Assembly: GCF_001592935.1 (NCBI RefSeq)
Contig: NZ_LRDB01000045.1
Location: forward strand, 62,001-126,000
From: Roseivirga echinicomitans
GTDB taxonomy: Bacteria > Bacteroidota > Bacteroidia > Cytophagales > Cyclobacteriaceae
DNA length: 64,000 bases
Direction: 5' to 3'
The position numbers and the translations under genes are program-made. Position 1 is the first letter of the stretch, and every line of letters begins with the position of its first letter. A model generated the notes under the pieces. It worked only from the letters and a program-made list of their open reading frames with translations, searched no databases and was not told where the DNA came from. This document shows, in pieces, positions 25,528 through 34,352 of this stretch.

Positions 25528-26823
25528 CTATTTCAGCTTTCGGTGGGTTTTACCAATGATGGAAGCCCTACTTTTATCCACCCCAGTTTGTATTGCGTAT
25601 TTGGGCCAATCATTCGCTATAGAAGTCACCTGATCGATTAACTGCTGAGGCTTCTTGATGGAATTTTCCTTGGCGAAAGCCAATAGATCATCCAACGTAA
25701 AATTATCACGCTTTCCCCTAATCGACATTTGATGCTGACTGGTCCAGTCACCCTGAGGGTTATAGGCCCAATTGACATCATAGGCTGGCGACAATCTCCA
25801 TTCGCCCCCTTGGGGCAATAGAAAAGCAATGTTCTTCGTGTGGTCGTCTTGGTTTCTTGCGATTACATTGAACACCATACGCAAATACTGTTGCTCAAAA
25901 TCCTGATATGGCAACCTCAATTCACGCATGTCGGCAAAAGCATCTTCATAACCATACAAACCAGACATCATGAAATCGTAATGCGCCATGGCACACAAAG
26001 TTTGCATGTGCAATTTCTCTCCCTCTTCTCCCCGATCGAAACGCTGGGTCATAAAATGCGCTCGGCCATTCTCTTCCAAAAGCTGGCAAGGCATCATATC
26101 GATTCCGCAATCCTTGGCCATTAAATGATAGGCCATTTCTATACGTCCATAACCCGCTGGATCAGCTAAACTTCCTTCGTTTACCCCATCAAATTTTAAC
26201 ATGTAATAATCAAAACCCTTGGGTAAAGTGAACTGCCCTGATTTAATCGCTTTCGTTTTGGGGTTGAAACCAATAATTGCTTTGGGCCGCTGACCACCAG
26301 CCGAAGTACCTACGCGAATCAAGTCCGTCATGGCTTGCTCCTCATCTGCTGTCAGGTTGAGGTTTACCGCTTGCCTTTCTTCGAGCACTTTGTTCGTCAG
26401 CGAAAGCAAGGATTCCACTTCAATGTCCTTTACCTGCATTCCAAAAGGCGTAGTAGCAGGTTCAAACTCCAATGCGCCCATACCGCGAATACCTACGTAA
26501 CCCAATTTTTCAATGGGATTGATCGAATTAACCGCTCGCCCCTGAGAAGCCAGCCAAGAACGAATGATCTGATTTCCAAAAGCATCGGGAAGGGAATCGG
26601 AAAGTAAGCCTGGCAAACCACTATAGGTAGCTTTGCTTAAATTCGGAAATGAAAAAATGCGCTCCCCCCGTTTAATATCTTCCAAAGGCATGGTGAGTGG
26701 CGCTAAATCGGTTACCCCTTCTGCGAACTCAGGAGCAAATTCAAAAGAAGCCAGCTGCCTTTGTTCGTTCCAAAGCACAGCGCCCACCAGTTCACCCCAA
26801 ACCTTTACCCTTAATACTAGCAT
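25528..26823 (-). CDS. hipA: HipA family serine/threonine kinase toxin
   Basis: The 431-residue protein matches full-length HipA: an N-terminal domain (LPGLLSDSLPDAFGNQIIRSWL; GYVGIRGMGALEFEP), an ATP-loop-like VGTSAGGQRPK (171-181), the catalytic NQDDHTKN (Asp326, Asn331) and a metal-binding Asp349 in SPAYDVNW. E. coli HipA phosphorylates glutamyl-tRNA synthetase and causes growth arrest; the target here is unknown. All catalytic residues appear intact. The gene starts 2 bp after the hipB stop, so the pair is one operon with the antitoxin gene first. Confidence 0.93.
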   Translation of the reverse strand: MLVLRVKVWGELVGAVLWNEQRQLASFEFAPEFAEGVTDLAPLTMPLEDIKRGERIFSFPNLSKATYSGLPGLLSDSLPDAFGNQIIRSWLASQGRAVNSINPIEKLGYVGIRGMGALEFEPATTPFGMQVKDIEVESLLSLTNKVLEERQAVNLNLTADEEQAMTDLIRVGTSAGGQRPKAIIGFNPKTKAIKSGQFTLPKGFDYYMLKFDGVNEGSLADPAGYGRIEMAYHLMAKDCGIDMMPCQLLEENGRAHFMTQRFDRGEEGEKLHMQTLCAMAHYDFMMSGLYGYEDAFADMRELRLPYQDFEQQYLRMVFNVIARNQDDHTKNIAFLLPQGGEWRLSPAYDVNWAYNPQGDWTSQHQMSIRGKRDNFTLDDLLAFAKENSIKKPQQLIDQVTSIANDWPKYAIQTGVDKSRASIIGKTHRKLK

Positions 26824-26825
26824 GG

Positions 26826-27134
26826 TTATTTCTTTTTGGATTTACGTACCCGCTGCATAGGTTTGAGCTCACGCTCCATGACCATCATTGGGCTTTCTAC
26901 CACTTCTGGAATAAGGTAATCGAGCTGATCGAGGGATTTGAGCGCACGAAGCACCTGAATTAATACCGACAAGGTAACGGAACGCCCGTATTCCAAATTT
27001 TGAATCGTATTAATATTTACCCCAGCATTTTGAGCCAGCTCTTTCTGAGTATACCTTTTCTGCAACCTTAACTGCTTGACCCGCCTGCCCATCTCATCGA
27101 CAATGGCCTGATCTGTCATCCTCTTCCAGTTCAT
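26826..27134 (-). CDS. hipB: HipB-type XRE antitoxin/repressor
   Basis: The 102-residue protein has a Cro/C1 helix-turn-helix (VKQLRLQKRYTQKELAQNAGVNINTIQNLEYGRSVTLSVLIQVLRAL, about residues 18-64) and a flexible basic tail ending RVRKSKKK. In hipBA systems HipB binds HipA and represses the operon at several operators. Four matching ACCT-N8-AGGT sites lie directly upstream, the first starting 2 bp before the ATG. Order and tight spacing with hipA support a working toxin-antitoxin pair. Confidence 0.92.
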   Translation of the reverse strand: MNWKRMTDQAIVDEMGRRVKQLRLQKRYTQKELAQNAGVNINTIQNLEYGRSVTLSVLIQVLRALKSLDQLDYLIPEVVESPMMVMERELKPMQRVRKSKKK

Positions 27135-27136
27135 AC

Positions 27137-27287
27137 ACCTAAATCTATAGGTTTTAAATCAAAATAGATACATAAAACCTAATCTAATAGGTATAACGTA
27201 CTAAACAAAGGTAAGGTTCATTTTCAAAACACCTATTATAAAAGGTATTAAATATTAAAAAAGCATATAAAACCTATTATAATAGGT
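27137..27287 (-). promoter_or_regulatory. array of four HipB operator candidates, ACCT-N8-AGGT
   Basis: Four 16-bp dyads of identical form: 27137-27152, 27177-27192, 27231-27246 and 27272-27287. Start-to-start distances are 40, 54 and 41 bp. Inner bases are AT-rich in all. A half site (ACCTATTATC) follows at 27332. The E. coli hipBA operators have the same plan (TATCC-N8-GGATA, four sites), which supports the assignment by analogy. Confidence 0.85.
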
Positions 27288-27297
27288 TTTATATGCT
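27262..27297. repeat. 36-bp perfect palindrome around the fourth HipB operator
   Basis: Positions 27262-27279 (AGCATATAAAACCTATTA) are the exact reverse complement of 27280-27297, with no spacer. The centre is the fourth ACCT-N8-AGGT site. As RNA it could form a long hairpin between hipB and the minus-strand gene starting at 27678, possibly a terminator, though only TTC follows on the plus strand. Confidence 0.9.
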
Positions 27298-27336
27298 TTC
27301 AGTTAACACAGCAAAGTAATCGATCTATGAGACCTA

Positions 27337-27678
27337 TTATCGCATGAAAAAAAAGATAAAGCTTATAAGGCTCAACAAAAGCGCCCCACCGATTATATAC
27401 CAATTCAACTTTACTAATCTTTCGTCAAACTTCTTATGCCTCGCCCAAAAATTAAGTGAAATAGCAATCAACAGCGTGGGCATACTAAGTACCAAGTTGA
27501 AATAATAAAACCACATCCAGCTGGTAAACAAGGACCAAATGGCCAAGACAGCCACAACAAAAGGAATCGCTCGATGTATGTTCGGAGTGGCCTTCTCTGG
27601 TGAACGGAAATAATAAACAAGCAACAAGAGCACTGAAAGCCCCGCTAAAATCAACACCCATGAGAGTATACCCGGCAT
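27337..27678 (-). CDS. small multi-pass membrane protein
   Basis: The 113-residue protein is mostly hydrophobic, with about four membrane segments (5-23, 36-52, 55-75 and 92-111). I recognise no family. It starts 3 bp after the stop of the secreted protein gene at 27682 on the same strand, so the two are probably one operon. The region between it and hipB holds only operator sites. Confidence 0.6.
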   Translation of the reverse strand: MPGILSWVLILAGLSVLLLLVYYFRSPEKATPNIHRAIPFVVAVLAIWSLFTSWMWFYYFNLVLSMPTLLIAISLNFWARHKKFDERLVKLNWYIIGGALLLSLISFIFFFMR

Positions 27679-27681
27679 ATT

Positions 27682-28581
27682 CTATTTGTTTATAGGGTTA
27701 GTCTTCTTGACAAACGTATAATCCGGTTCTAAAGAACCAGTAGGTTGCTTCCTCCATATTTTAGTTTTCTTAAAACCATAAAGTTCCTCAATCACCTCCC
27801 CCTCTTGGTCGAGCCTTTTTCGATAGACCTTCGTCCAATTGTCCTGTCCATCGTACTCATAAATACTCTCAGAATTAGTGTATTGCTTATTTCCTACTTC
27901 CATCACGGATTTAACAACAGCGTTATGCTCATCTCGAAATAAGGTCTCTTTCCGTTCCCCTTTTAGCTCATAGCTTTTTCTATAACCATTCTCATCAAAC
28001 ACGATCTCCTCGGCCCCCAGCTTTCGATCGCCTTCAACATGGGTAATGTTAATACTACTGGGAACCGTGCTATTTGGATAATACTTATGGTCTTCAATTC
28101 TTCTCTTTACCCCTTTACCATCGAATACGATCAACACCCTTGGTGTTTCAGGCGACCCAGTGACATACTGATATACCTGTGCAGTATCGGTTGAAATCTC
28201 ATAAGTAACCCACTTCGGTCCGCTCCTTACCTGACTAAACTTAACCAAGTTGCTTTTCTCATCGCCATCGAACTCCATCCCGTTGAACATTTCACTTGGT
28301 GAACCATCCGTACTCCATGAGTATCTATTCTCTACTTTTCTACCCTCCAGCACTTCGAAAGTTTTGTCTTGTACTTGCCTCCCAGCCTCATCAAATAAGG
28401 CATAGGTTTCTCTTATTTTGGTAATGGTCTTACTTTCGTTGTCATATCTATACCAATCAATTTGACTCTCAACCACATTACCATTAAGCGAATAATCAGC
28501 TATGGATTTTGAAATTTGCGCAAATACCGAATTCATCGATATGACGAAAAACGCCCCTGTTAATATTAGAATCTTCCTCAT
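27682..28581 (-). CDS. secreted protein of unknown function
   Basis: The 299-residue protein has a signal peptide ending at about residue 21 (SVFAQ). The rest is beta-rich, with recurring phrases such as YALFDEAGRQVQDKTFEV, IVFDENGYRKSYELKGERKET and SIYEYDGQDNWTKVYRKRL, reminiscent of the loosely repeated YD-like tracking strands seen in many Bacteroidota secreted proteins. No catalytic motif seen. Likely co-transcribed with the small membrane protein downstream. Confidence 0.6.
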   Translation of the reverse strand: MRKILILTGAFFVISMNSVFAQISKSIADYSLNGNVVESQIDWYRYDNESKTITKIRETYALFDEAGRQVQDKTFEVLEGRKVENRYSWSTDGSPSEMFNGMEFDGDEKSNLVKFSQVRSGPKWVTYEISTDTAQVYQYVTGSPETPRVLIVFDGKGVKRRIEDHKYYPNSTVPSSINITHVEGDRKLGAEEIVFDENGYRKSYELKGERKETLFRDEHNAVVKSVMEVGNKQYTNSESIYEYDGQDNWTKVYRKRLDQEGEVIEELYGFKKTKIWRKQPTGSLEPDYTFVKKTNPINK

Positions 28582-28623
28582 ATCCTTCGATTTTATTTAC
28601 AATTCAAATGATTCCGTTCCACA

Positions 28624-30495
28624 TCAAAAGCTGCTAGAGACATATACTCCATCTTGGGTTGAAACCACAAACTCGTCTTTACCAGTATAACTAGAGACAC
28701 CTCCAGAATACAAGCTCGTGCTATTAAAGGCTGGAGTTGAAACAGTAGAAGTACAGCCTCCTTTGGCCGTGTCGCACACCCAAACCGTCATTTCTCCACT
28801 AAACTCGAATAACACTGAAATGAATTTACCATTCCTTGTTTCATGTAAGGAAGTACGAAAGCCTTCTGGTAATTGTGATGAAGGAGTCATCTGATAACTC
28901 ACCCCATAATCTTCGCTTACATGCGTTACCAAAACCTGATTACCTTGCGGGTTAGTATTCTCATTATATACCACCACACCTGTAGAGCTCATAAAGCTTG
29001 GCCCACCGCTTCCTAGCCCATTTTTAACTGACCCAGGAGTCAAAGTCCAGTCTACCCCATTGGCAGAAGTATAGCCTTTTTGGTCAAATTTGATTGATGA
29101 AAAGCCAGTTCCCGGCACAGTATAGTTATATGCCGCAACACCAAGCCCGTGAAATGTTCCTGCACTGCTTTTAGTAATCAGTGCGGGTCTTGGCTGAGTC
29201 GTAGACCTTTCGATCCAGTTAAGTCCATCTGTGCTCGTAAAAGTGCCCATATTAGTGTAAGCAAAGGTTTTATCAGTATCATAATAAATAGTCTGAATCG
29301 TACCAATTGGCGAGGTAGCGAAGGTTTTATCACTCTTCTTGTACACCTTATCTTTATAATAAATGTAGCCATCGATCACATGTACTTTTCGGTATAATTC
29401 TTCCTTAAAGTTTAAAGGCAAATATGCCTTACTACCACTCGTTTCCTTTATTATCCCACTATTTAGACAGCTACCGTTTTCAATAAAACCTTGGGTATAA
29501 ATATTATTACCCGTCCTGTTCAAAGGAAATTGATAGTCGGTTTCGGTAATACTTCCTCCTGTGGCCTCAAGAATAACAGGCGCTTCATTTCCATTCGAAA
29601 CTTTAACATAAGCCCTATTACCAAAAAGCTTTAGCTCTTGTGTGTTTTGATAATTCTGATAAGCTACCGGATAGCTGTAATAAGTAAATTCACGCGTGGG
29701 TGAAATAATTATACAACCTCCATCTTTTGCATATGCAAAATAACCTTGATTATAAGCTGTTTTTATTTGACTAGCCCTCAACCCAGTACCCGGAACCCCA
29801 TTATAATTAAGGTCGGTGAGTTTAGTTTCTGTATATGTTTTTGTGCTCACATCAAACTCAGCTATGGTTTTGTTATACACATCAAAAAACCCAAGCTTTT
29901 CTCCAGAGACACCAAGGAATTTAGATTCGTCAATGATCAACTTCACACCTGTGCTCACGTAGGCGCCATTCTCATAAATTTCAAATGTCTTTCCTTGATT
30001 AAATATATGATTGATATAAACCACTTTACCTGATTCGGTAACCGCAGTACCATGGGTAAACCCAGCAGAGCCAGCCACCACATTGTCTAAATCGTAAACA
30101 CTTCCAGCAAAAACAAATAGTCCATCATTAGTGATGTTTGTCTCAATGAACCAGTTTCTATTACTAATTGTAGTATGAACAGGTAGTTCTTGAGCTGTTT
30201 CCCCTCCATCTTTAGAATAGTAATGTGTTACGGTAGTGTTCTCTTCATAAGAGAAAATCATATACCTCTCGTTTGGACTCACACTTATAGAATTGGCTGC
30301 AGCAAACTTAGATGGCTCCATCACTTTAGTGAAAGTCAGGTTTTGAGAGGCTTTCACCGCTGGATCAACCACATCATCATCTTCACAGGCCTGTAAAAAC
30401 AGCGCTAAAAAGACTATAAACAGAAGGTTTGAATTCCGTAATACTTTTTGCTTGAAGAATTGAATAAAATTTGATGCGTTTAATTTAAGTTTCAT
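28624..30495 (-). CDS. large lipoprotein with predicted beta-propeller-like repeats
   Basis: The 623-residue product has a long basic N-terminus and a lipoprotein signal ending LQAC (Cys37) followed by acidic EDDDVVDP, an export tag typical of Bacteroidota surface lipoproteins. The body has repeating modules with sialidase/BNR-like wording (YYSKDGGETAQELPVH; FTSTDGLNWIERST; YTSANGVDWTLTPG; VSEDYGVSYQMTP), consistent with a six- or seven-bladed propeller. Function unknown. A TATACCC-N6-GGGTATA dyad lies 83 bp upstream of the start. Confidence 0.7.
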   Translation of the reverse strand: MKLKLNASNFIQFFKQKVLRNSNLLFIVFLALFLQACEDDDVVDPAVKASQNLTFTKVMEPSKFAAANSISVSPNERYMIFSYEENTTVTHYYSKDGGETAQELPVHTTISNRNWFIETNITNDGLFVFAGSVYDLDNVVAGSAGFTHGTAVTESGKVVYINHIFNQGKTFEIYENGAYVSTGVKLIIDESKFLGVSGEKLGFFDVYNKTIAEFDVSTKTYTETKLTDLNYNGVPGTGLRASQIKTAYNQGYFAYAKDGGCIIISPTREFTYYSYPVAYQNYQNTQELKLFGNRAYVKVSNGNEAPVILEATGGSITETDYQFPLNRTGNNIYTQGFIENGSCLNSGIIKETSGSKAYLPLNFKEELYRKVHVIDGYIYYKDKVYKKSDKTFATSPIGTIQTIYYDTDKTFAYTNMGTFTSTDGLNWIERSTTQPRPALITKSSAGTFHGLGVAAYNYTVPGTGFSSIKFDQKGYTSANGVDWTLTPGSVKNGLGSGGPSFMSSTGVVVYNENTNPQGNQVLVTHVSEDYGVSYQMTPSSQLPEGFRTSLHETRNGKFISVLFEFSGEMTVWVCDTAKGGCTSTVSTPAFNSTSLYSGGVSSYTGKDEFVVSTQDGVYVSSSF

Positions 30496-30837
30496 AGGAA
30501 CAATTTTTGAAAGATTTTATCCTTTCAAAATTACCGTCAACCCTCAGTTGCATCAATACCTACGCACTCGGATTAAATATACCCTGCTGTGGGTATAGGG
30601 AGAAAGGCCGAGTCAGTTCCAACTTTAAGTTGCCGCTTCTTGTCTTTATATATTGTAGAAACACTCCGTCAAACTGATTGGCCACTTTACAATAAAAATC
30701 ACTGCCAGATGCGTTAAAACATTGGGTTTCGTTTAGGCCAATGGCATTAAACTTGTGGTTTTAATATTGAATATCCGCCTACTAAAACAGTAGGCTCAAC
30801 TTTATAAATAACCTAAATCAAATAAAAATTCAGAATT
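30496..30837. other. divergent intergenic region
   Basis: 342 bp between divergent lipoprotein genes with no gene. It contains the 20-bp dyad at 30578-30597. The remainder shows AT-rich stretches before the DUF4397 gene but no clear TAnnTTTG element. Confidence 0.5.
30578..30597. promoter_or_regulatory. dyad TATACCC-TGCTGT-GGGTATA, candidate operator
   Basis: A perfect 7-bp inverted repeat with 6-bp spacer. A near-identical copy (18 of 20 bases) lies at 33120-33139 upstream of another envelope gene. Shared sequence including the spacer points to a common DNA-binding protein. The regulator is not known. Confidence 0.55.
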
Positions 30838-31557
30838 ATGAGATTAAATGCAAAGCAAAAGATTCCTTTCAAAGGAATGATGAGGAGTATGATGATGTTG
30901 GTTGCCACAGTGTTTATACTTTCTAGCTGTAATAATGATGACGGAGATAGTCTTCCTGAAAACGTGGCTTATGTATCACTTTATCAAGCATCGCCCAATG
31001 CGCCCGCTATGGACATTGGAATTGATAACAGACAATTGAACATTTATCCATTTGACTATACTGACTACACTGGGTATTTAAGGTTCTATACTGGGAGTCG
31101 TTACTTTGAGTTCACACCAGCGAACGCCAATAACGTTGTAGCAGACACTACATGGACCCTGAGTGCAGGTAGAACTTACTCTATATTTACCGTAGGTAAT
31201 TACAATGACTTGAAAGTGCTCAAATTGGAAGACAATTCCGATGCGCCAAGTGATGGAAAAGCTAAGGTAAGACTTGTAAACTTATCACCGGATGCACCAA
31301 CTTTAGAGGTTAAAGCCGATGGCCAAACGGATCCTTTGTTTAGCGGGTCCAACTTTATGGATGCTTCTGATTTTACAGAGCTTACCGCAGCCGAATATGA
31401 CCTGATGGTCACATCACCTGATGACAACGGTATTCAACTTAATGTGCCTGATATTAAATTTCAGAACGGGTATTATTACACCATTATTCTGAGAGGGTAC
31501 CATGTTCCGCCAGCGGGCAATAACAATGCCTTGAGTGTGGAAATTATAGTTAACTAA
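30838..31557 (+). CDS. DUF4397 domain lipoprotein
   Basis: The 239-residue product has a lipoprotein signal ending LSSC (Cys31) and acidic residues after it. Two copies of the DUF4397 motif are visible: VAYVSLYQASPNAPAMDIGID and VRLVNLSPDAPTLEVKADG. This beta-sandwich family is found in secreted proteins of Bacteroidota and others; its role is unknown. Transcribed alone and ended by a strong terminator. Confidence 0.85.
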   Translation: MRLNAKQKIPFKGMMRSMMMLVATVFILSSCNNDDGDSLPENVAYVSLYQASPNAPAMDIGIDNRQLNIYPFDYTDYTGYLRFYTGSRYFEFTPANANNVVADTTWTLSAGRTYSIFTVGNYNDLKVLKLEDNSDAPSDGKAKVRLVNLSPDAPTLEVKADGQTDPLFSGSNFMDASDFTELTAAEYDLMVTSPDDNGIQLNVPDIKFQNGYYYTIILRGYHVPPAGNNNALSVEIIVN

Positions 31558-31579
31558 GTCATCAAAATGAGATAAATAG

Positions 31580-31620
31580 AAAGCAGAAAGGCAATCCACA
31601 TGGATTGCCTTTCTGCTTTT
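31580..31620. terminator. strong bidirectional terminator between convergent genes
   Basis: A 19-bp perfect stem (31580-31598 with 31601-31619) has a 2-nt apex. TTTT follows the stem on the plus strand, and the A-rich left side gives T-rich sequence on the minus strand. It separates the DUF4397 gene (+) from the small membrane-protein gene (-). Confidence 0.92.
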
Positions 31621-31633
31621 ATGTTCTTAATTT

Positions 31634-31954
31634 CTAAAGAATAATGATCAGCAAGAGAATAATGATGATTGCTCCCGAAGAGATGTAAATCCCCCCTCCT
31701 CCACTATCACGAATATCGCTTTTCATCGTTCGCACTTCTTTGCGTAATTCCTTTCTTTCAGCTCTGGTCAAGCTTGACTTGTCCATGTCTTTGATTTCAT
31801 TCAATCGAACTACCATCGCTTGCATTTCTTCATGCGTAAGTTTTTCAGCGGAGTTAGTTGTAACTGGGTAGCTTTTTGAAGCAGCATTCATTTGGCTTGG
31901 AACAAACATTAATAGTAGTATCCCAAAAGTGATATAGACAGATAACTTTTTCAT
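31634..31954 (-). CDS. small exported protein with C-terminal membrane segment
   Basis: The 106-residue protein has a signal peptide (about 1-24, ending MNAA), a charged helical middle (EEMQAMVVRLNEIKDMDKSSLTRAERKELRKEVR) and a Gly-rich joint followed by an Ile/Leu-only membrane tail. Small proteins with this layout (helical RKELRKEVR region, GGGGIYISSGAIIIILLLIIIL-type end) are frequent in Bacteroidota; function unknown. Confidence 0.72.
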   Translation of the reverse strand: MKKLSVYITFGILLLMFVPSQMNAASKSYPVTTNSAEKLTHEEMQAMVVRLNEIKDMDKSSLTRAERKELRKEVRTMKSDIRDSGGGGIYISSGAIIIILLLIIIL

Positions 31955-32021
31955 TGCTTAAAATTTAATGTTTCAAGAATAACCATCAAGTTACAATAAA
32001 TGTTTCCCATCTGCCAATAGA

Positions 32022-33074
32022 TTACTTGCCTGATTTCTTCTTCAAACTGGCATCAGCTTTTACTTCATAGAATTGGTTATCGGAGGTCATAAAACCAAAA
32101 ATCCAGCCTGTGGCTTTTCCTTTAAACACTATAATCAAGTCTCCAATCTTCAACTGTTCATAGCTATCCTCATTCACACTAATCAACTGGTTGTTAGTGC
32201 GAACCATAAACCCTCTGGTATTTCCTGTTTGTCTAAACCTGTCAAGCACCAATTCTGAATAAACGATTTTCAAACCAGAGTTAACTTCATTTCTGTAAGC
32301 TAACATATACTTGATCATTTTTTTCACAACCATGAACCACCAAATGGTAAAAGGGAAAAGCATAATAGTTACCAACCAGAAACCAGAAAACAAAGGTCCA
32401 ATAACCACCCACCCTAGTATGAAAAAGACAATCAATCGTGATTTAATTTCCCTATTTCTGGCTTTCTTCAATAGCTCGAAATCATCCTTCGTCATTTGCA
32501 ATTCTCTTTCTTTCGGCACAAAATTCTGATCTTTATCTACATCAGGAACAATGGCCTTAATTTTTTCCTCGCTAACCTCAGCTTCCGCTATGATTTTATC
32601 ACTGAAGATGGATTGTGAATATTTAGAGTAATGAATCTCAACCTCGGACCCCACGGGCGTTCGATTGTATATGTTTATGTTTACACTTAACTGTTTTTCA
32701 TCAAAATACAGATAATACGTTCGCTTTGTAGAGCTCCTGCTACTACCTCCTCGGCCTGACCCGCCCGATCTGTGGGTACTTATATCTATCCGTTTATCGG
32801 TAACAGTACCCGTAAGGATTAACTTCTTCTTTTTGACGAAGTCCAAAATGAAGCCTTTCATAATAAAACCAAGGATGGCAAAGAAAAACAGAAAAAACAC
32901 CCCAAACATGATTAAAGGAAGCATTTCATCGACATCGGAAATGAGGTTATCCCAAAAAAAGAACTTTACAAACGCAAAGAAAATGAGCATAAAAATCAAA
33001 ACCCCAATCAAGTTGATTTTTGCCTTTTTTAATTCTTCTGGAAGTAAATCCGCTTCCACTTCTGTATAAGCCAT
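32022..33074 (-). CDS. multi-pass membrane protein of unknown function
   Basis: The 350-residue protein has two membrane segments near the N-terminus (about 22-42 and 52-75), a cytoplasmic or periplasmic region with a Gly/Ser/Arg stretch (STHRSGGSGRGGSSRSS) and beta strands, a second membrane pair (about 214-255), and a C-terminal domain ending KKKSGK. A DUF3592-like resemblance in YYLYFDEKQLSVNINIYNRTPVGSEVEIHY is weak. A dyad shared with 30578 lies 46 bp upstream of its start. Confidence 0.6.
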   Translation of the reverse strand: MAYTEVEADLLPEELKKAKINLIGVLIFMLIFFAFVKFFFWDNLISDVDEMLPLIMFGVFFLFFFAILGFIMKGFILDFVKKKKLILTGTVTDKRIDISTHRSGGSGRGGSSRSSTKRTYYLYFDEKQLSVNINIYNRTPVGSEVEIHYSKYSQSIFSDKIIAEAEVSEEKIKAIVPDVDKDQNFVPKERELQMTKDDFELLKKARNREIKSRLIVFFILGWVVIGPLFSGFWLVTIMLFPFTIWWFMVVKKMIKYMLAYRNEVNSGLKIVYSELVLDRFRQTGNTRGFMVRTNNQLISVNEDSYEQLKIGDLIIVFKGKATGWIFGFMTSDNQFYEVKADASLKKKSGK

Positions 33075-33119
33075 AGGTTCTTTTTTGGGTTCAATTTCCA
33101 GAAGTTATGACCACGGCAC

Positions 33120-33139
33120 TATACCATGCTGCGGGTATA
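33120..33139. promoter_or_regulatory. dyad TATACCA-TGCTGC-GGGTATA, candidate operator
   Basis: 18 of 20 bases match the dyad at 30578-30597, with one arm mismatch. It lies 46 bp upstream of the membrane-protein start at 33074. A further TATACCCC half site follows at 33145-33152. Confidence 0.5.
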
Positions 33140-33341
33140 TTCTTATACCCCTAAAACAAAAAATCACTTTCAAGAGAACCTAAAAGTGGGTTTCAAAATG
33201 GGCTCAATTACCTTATAGAATCACTAGATCTCCGTAGCTAGCAAAGTTCAACGACACGAAACCGTCTTTCTAAATACCTTGAAAAACAATTTGCATGAAA
33301 AATTTATTAGGTGAAGTCAAATTATATGCCTTGAGTAGCAT

Positions 33342-34265
33342 TTATTTTACGGGAAAATGAACATCGGTAACCAACTCATTATCTGGCACTTTCCCAGGCA
33401 TACTCACATACTCTTCAAAAGGAGGAATTCTCTTTTCGGTTTTAATTGCTTTTGCCCTATGCATATTATGCATGGCCGACCATGCATTGCCTAAATGTTT
33501 ATAAGGCCCTATATGACGAAGGGTGTACACCTTCGTTGCTGGAATTTCACTTACCTTAAATTCTGAAGGCAAATCATGTAGAACAGCGCTTACTGGTATT
33601 CCAGAAGTGTATTCAACTTTTCCATTTGCGAAGTCCCACTTTTGGTAAATAGAGAACATCTTTCCCGCAATCATGTCTTCTTTGTCTTTGAAGTACTCCC
33701 ATAGTTTACCAAAGTCCCGCTTCATGTCCTGATCAATTGTATCAATTGTTGAGTGGCTATGAATGCCAATGTATTGTACTTTGGATAAAGCTTGTTCACC
33801 TCTAAAGTCAAGTTTAGAATGGACTTCACCATCCTCTACGTAATCCTTCAAAAGGTTTAAGCCACGCTCATAGTCCATCCCTATAAACCCAAGCATCATC
33901 TTCTTCATCCAAAACATAAAAAAAGGTAAGCTACTGTCCATAAACCAAGTCAGCTGGGTTCCACCCGAAATGGGAGCCAACTCAAAACGTACTTTTGCTT
34001 TGGATTTCCAAGGTTTTAAGAATGTTAAATCAAGGTATAAAGACTTATTTTTCACTTCGCTGGTAATGCGCATATTTCCTGAGCCAATCCTTTTACCTTC
34101 CCATTCATAGTACTTGGCATCGGGGGCTACTTTCACTACAGTTTCTGGCTCTAAAATAAGCCATGGCGACCAAGCAGGCCAATGATTGAAATCATTTAAG
34201 GCTTTAAAAACCTTATCGGGGGATTCATTTATTTCAATACTGCGATTTAACTCAATTTTAGGCAT
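33342..34265 (-). CDS. SRPBCC domain plus GyrI-like (effector-binding) domain protein
   Basis: The 307-residue protein has an N-terminal SRPBCC/polyketide-cyclase-like domain (IEINESPDKVFKALNDFNHWPAWSPW) and a C-terminal GyrI-like small-molecule binding domain (about 155-305: FKVSEIPATKVYTLRHIGPYKHLGNAWSAM). The pair of ligand-binding folds without a DNA-binding domain suggests a cytoplasmic small-molecule binding protein. Single gene; the 267-bp gap upstream of the neighbouring membrane-protein gene holds only the shared dyad. Confidence 0.85.
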   Translation of the reverse strand: MPKIELNRSIEINESPDKVFKALNDFNHWPAWSPWLILEPETVVKVAPDAKYYEWEGKRIGSGNMRITSEVKNKSLYLDLTFLKPWKSKAKVRFELAPISGGTQLTWFMDSSLPFFMFWMKKMMLGFIGMDYERGLNLLKDYVEDGEVHSKLDFRGEQALSKVQYIGIHSHSTIDTIDQDMKRDFGKLWEYFKDKEDMIAGKMFSIYQKWDFANGKVEYTSGIPVSAVLHDLPSEFKVSEIPATKVYTLRHIGPYKHLGNAWSAMHNMHRAKAIKTEKRIPPFEEYVSMPGKVPDNELVTDVHFPVK

Positions 34266-34352
34266 GGGGTCAGGAGTGTTAGTTTACACCTCTGAATTTA
34301 AATAAAATCTATGAAAAAATTGGTGAATTGTTAAAGAGGAAATAAAACGAGG

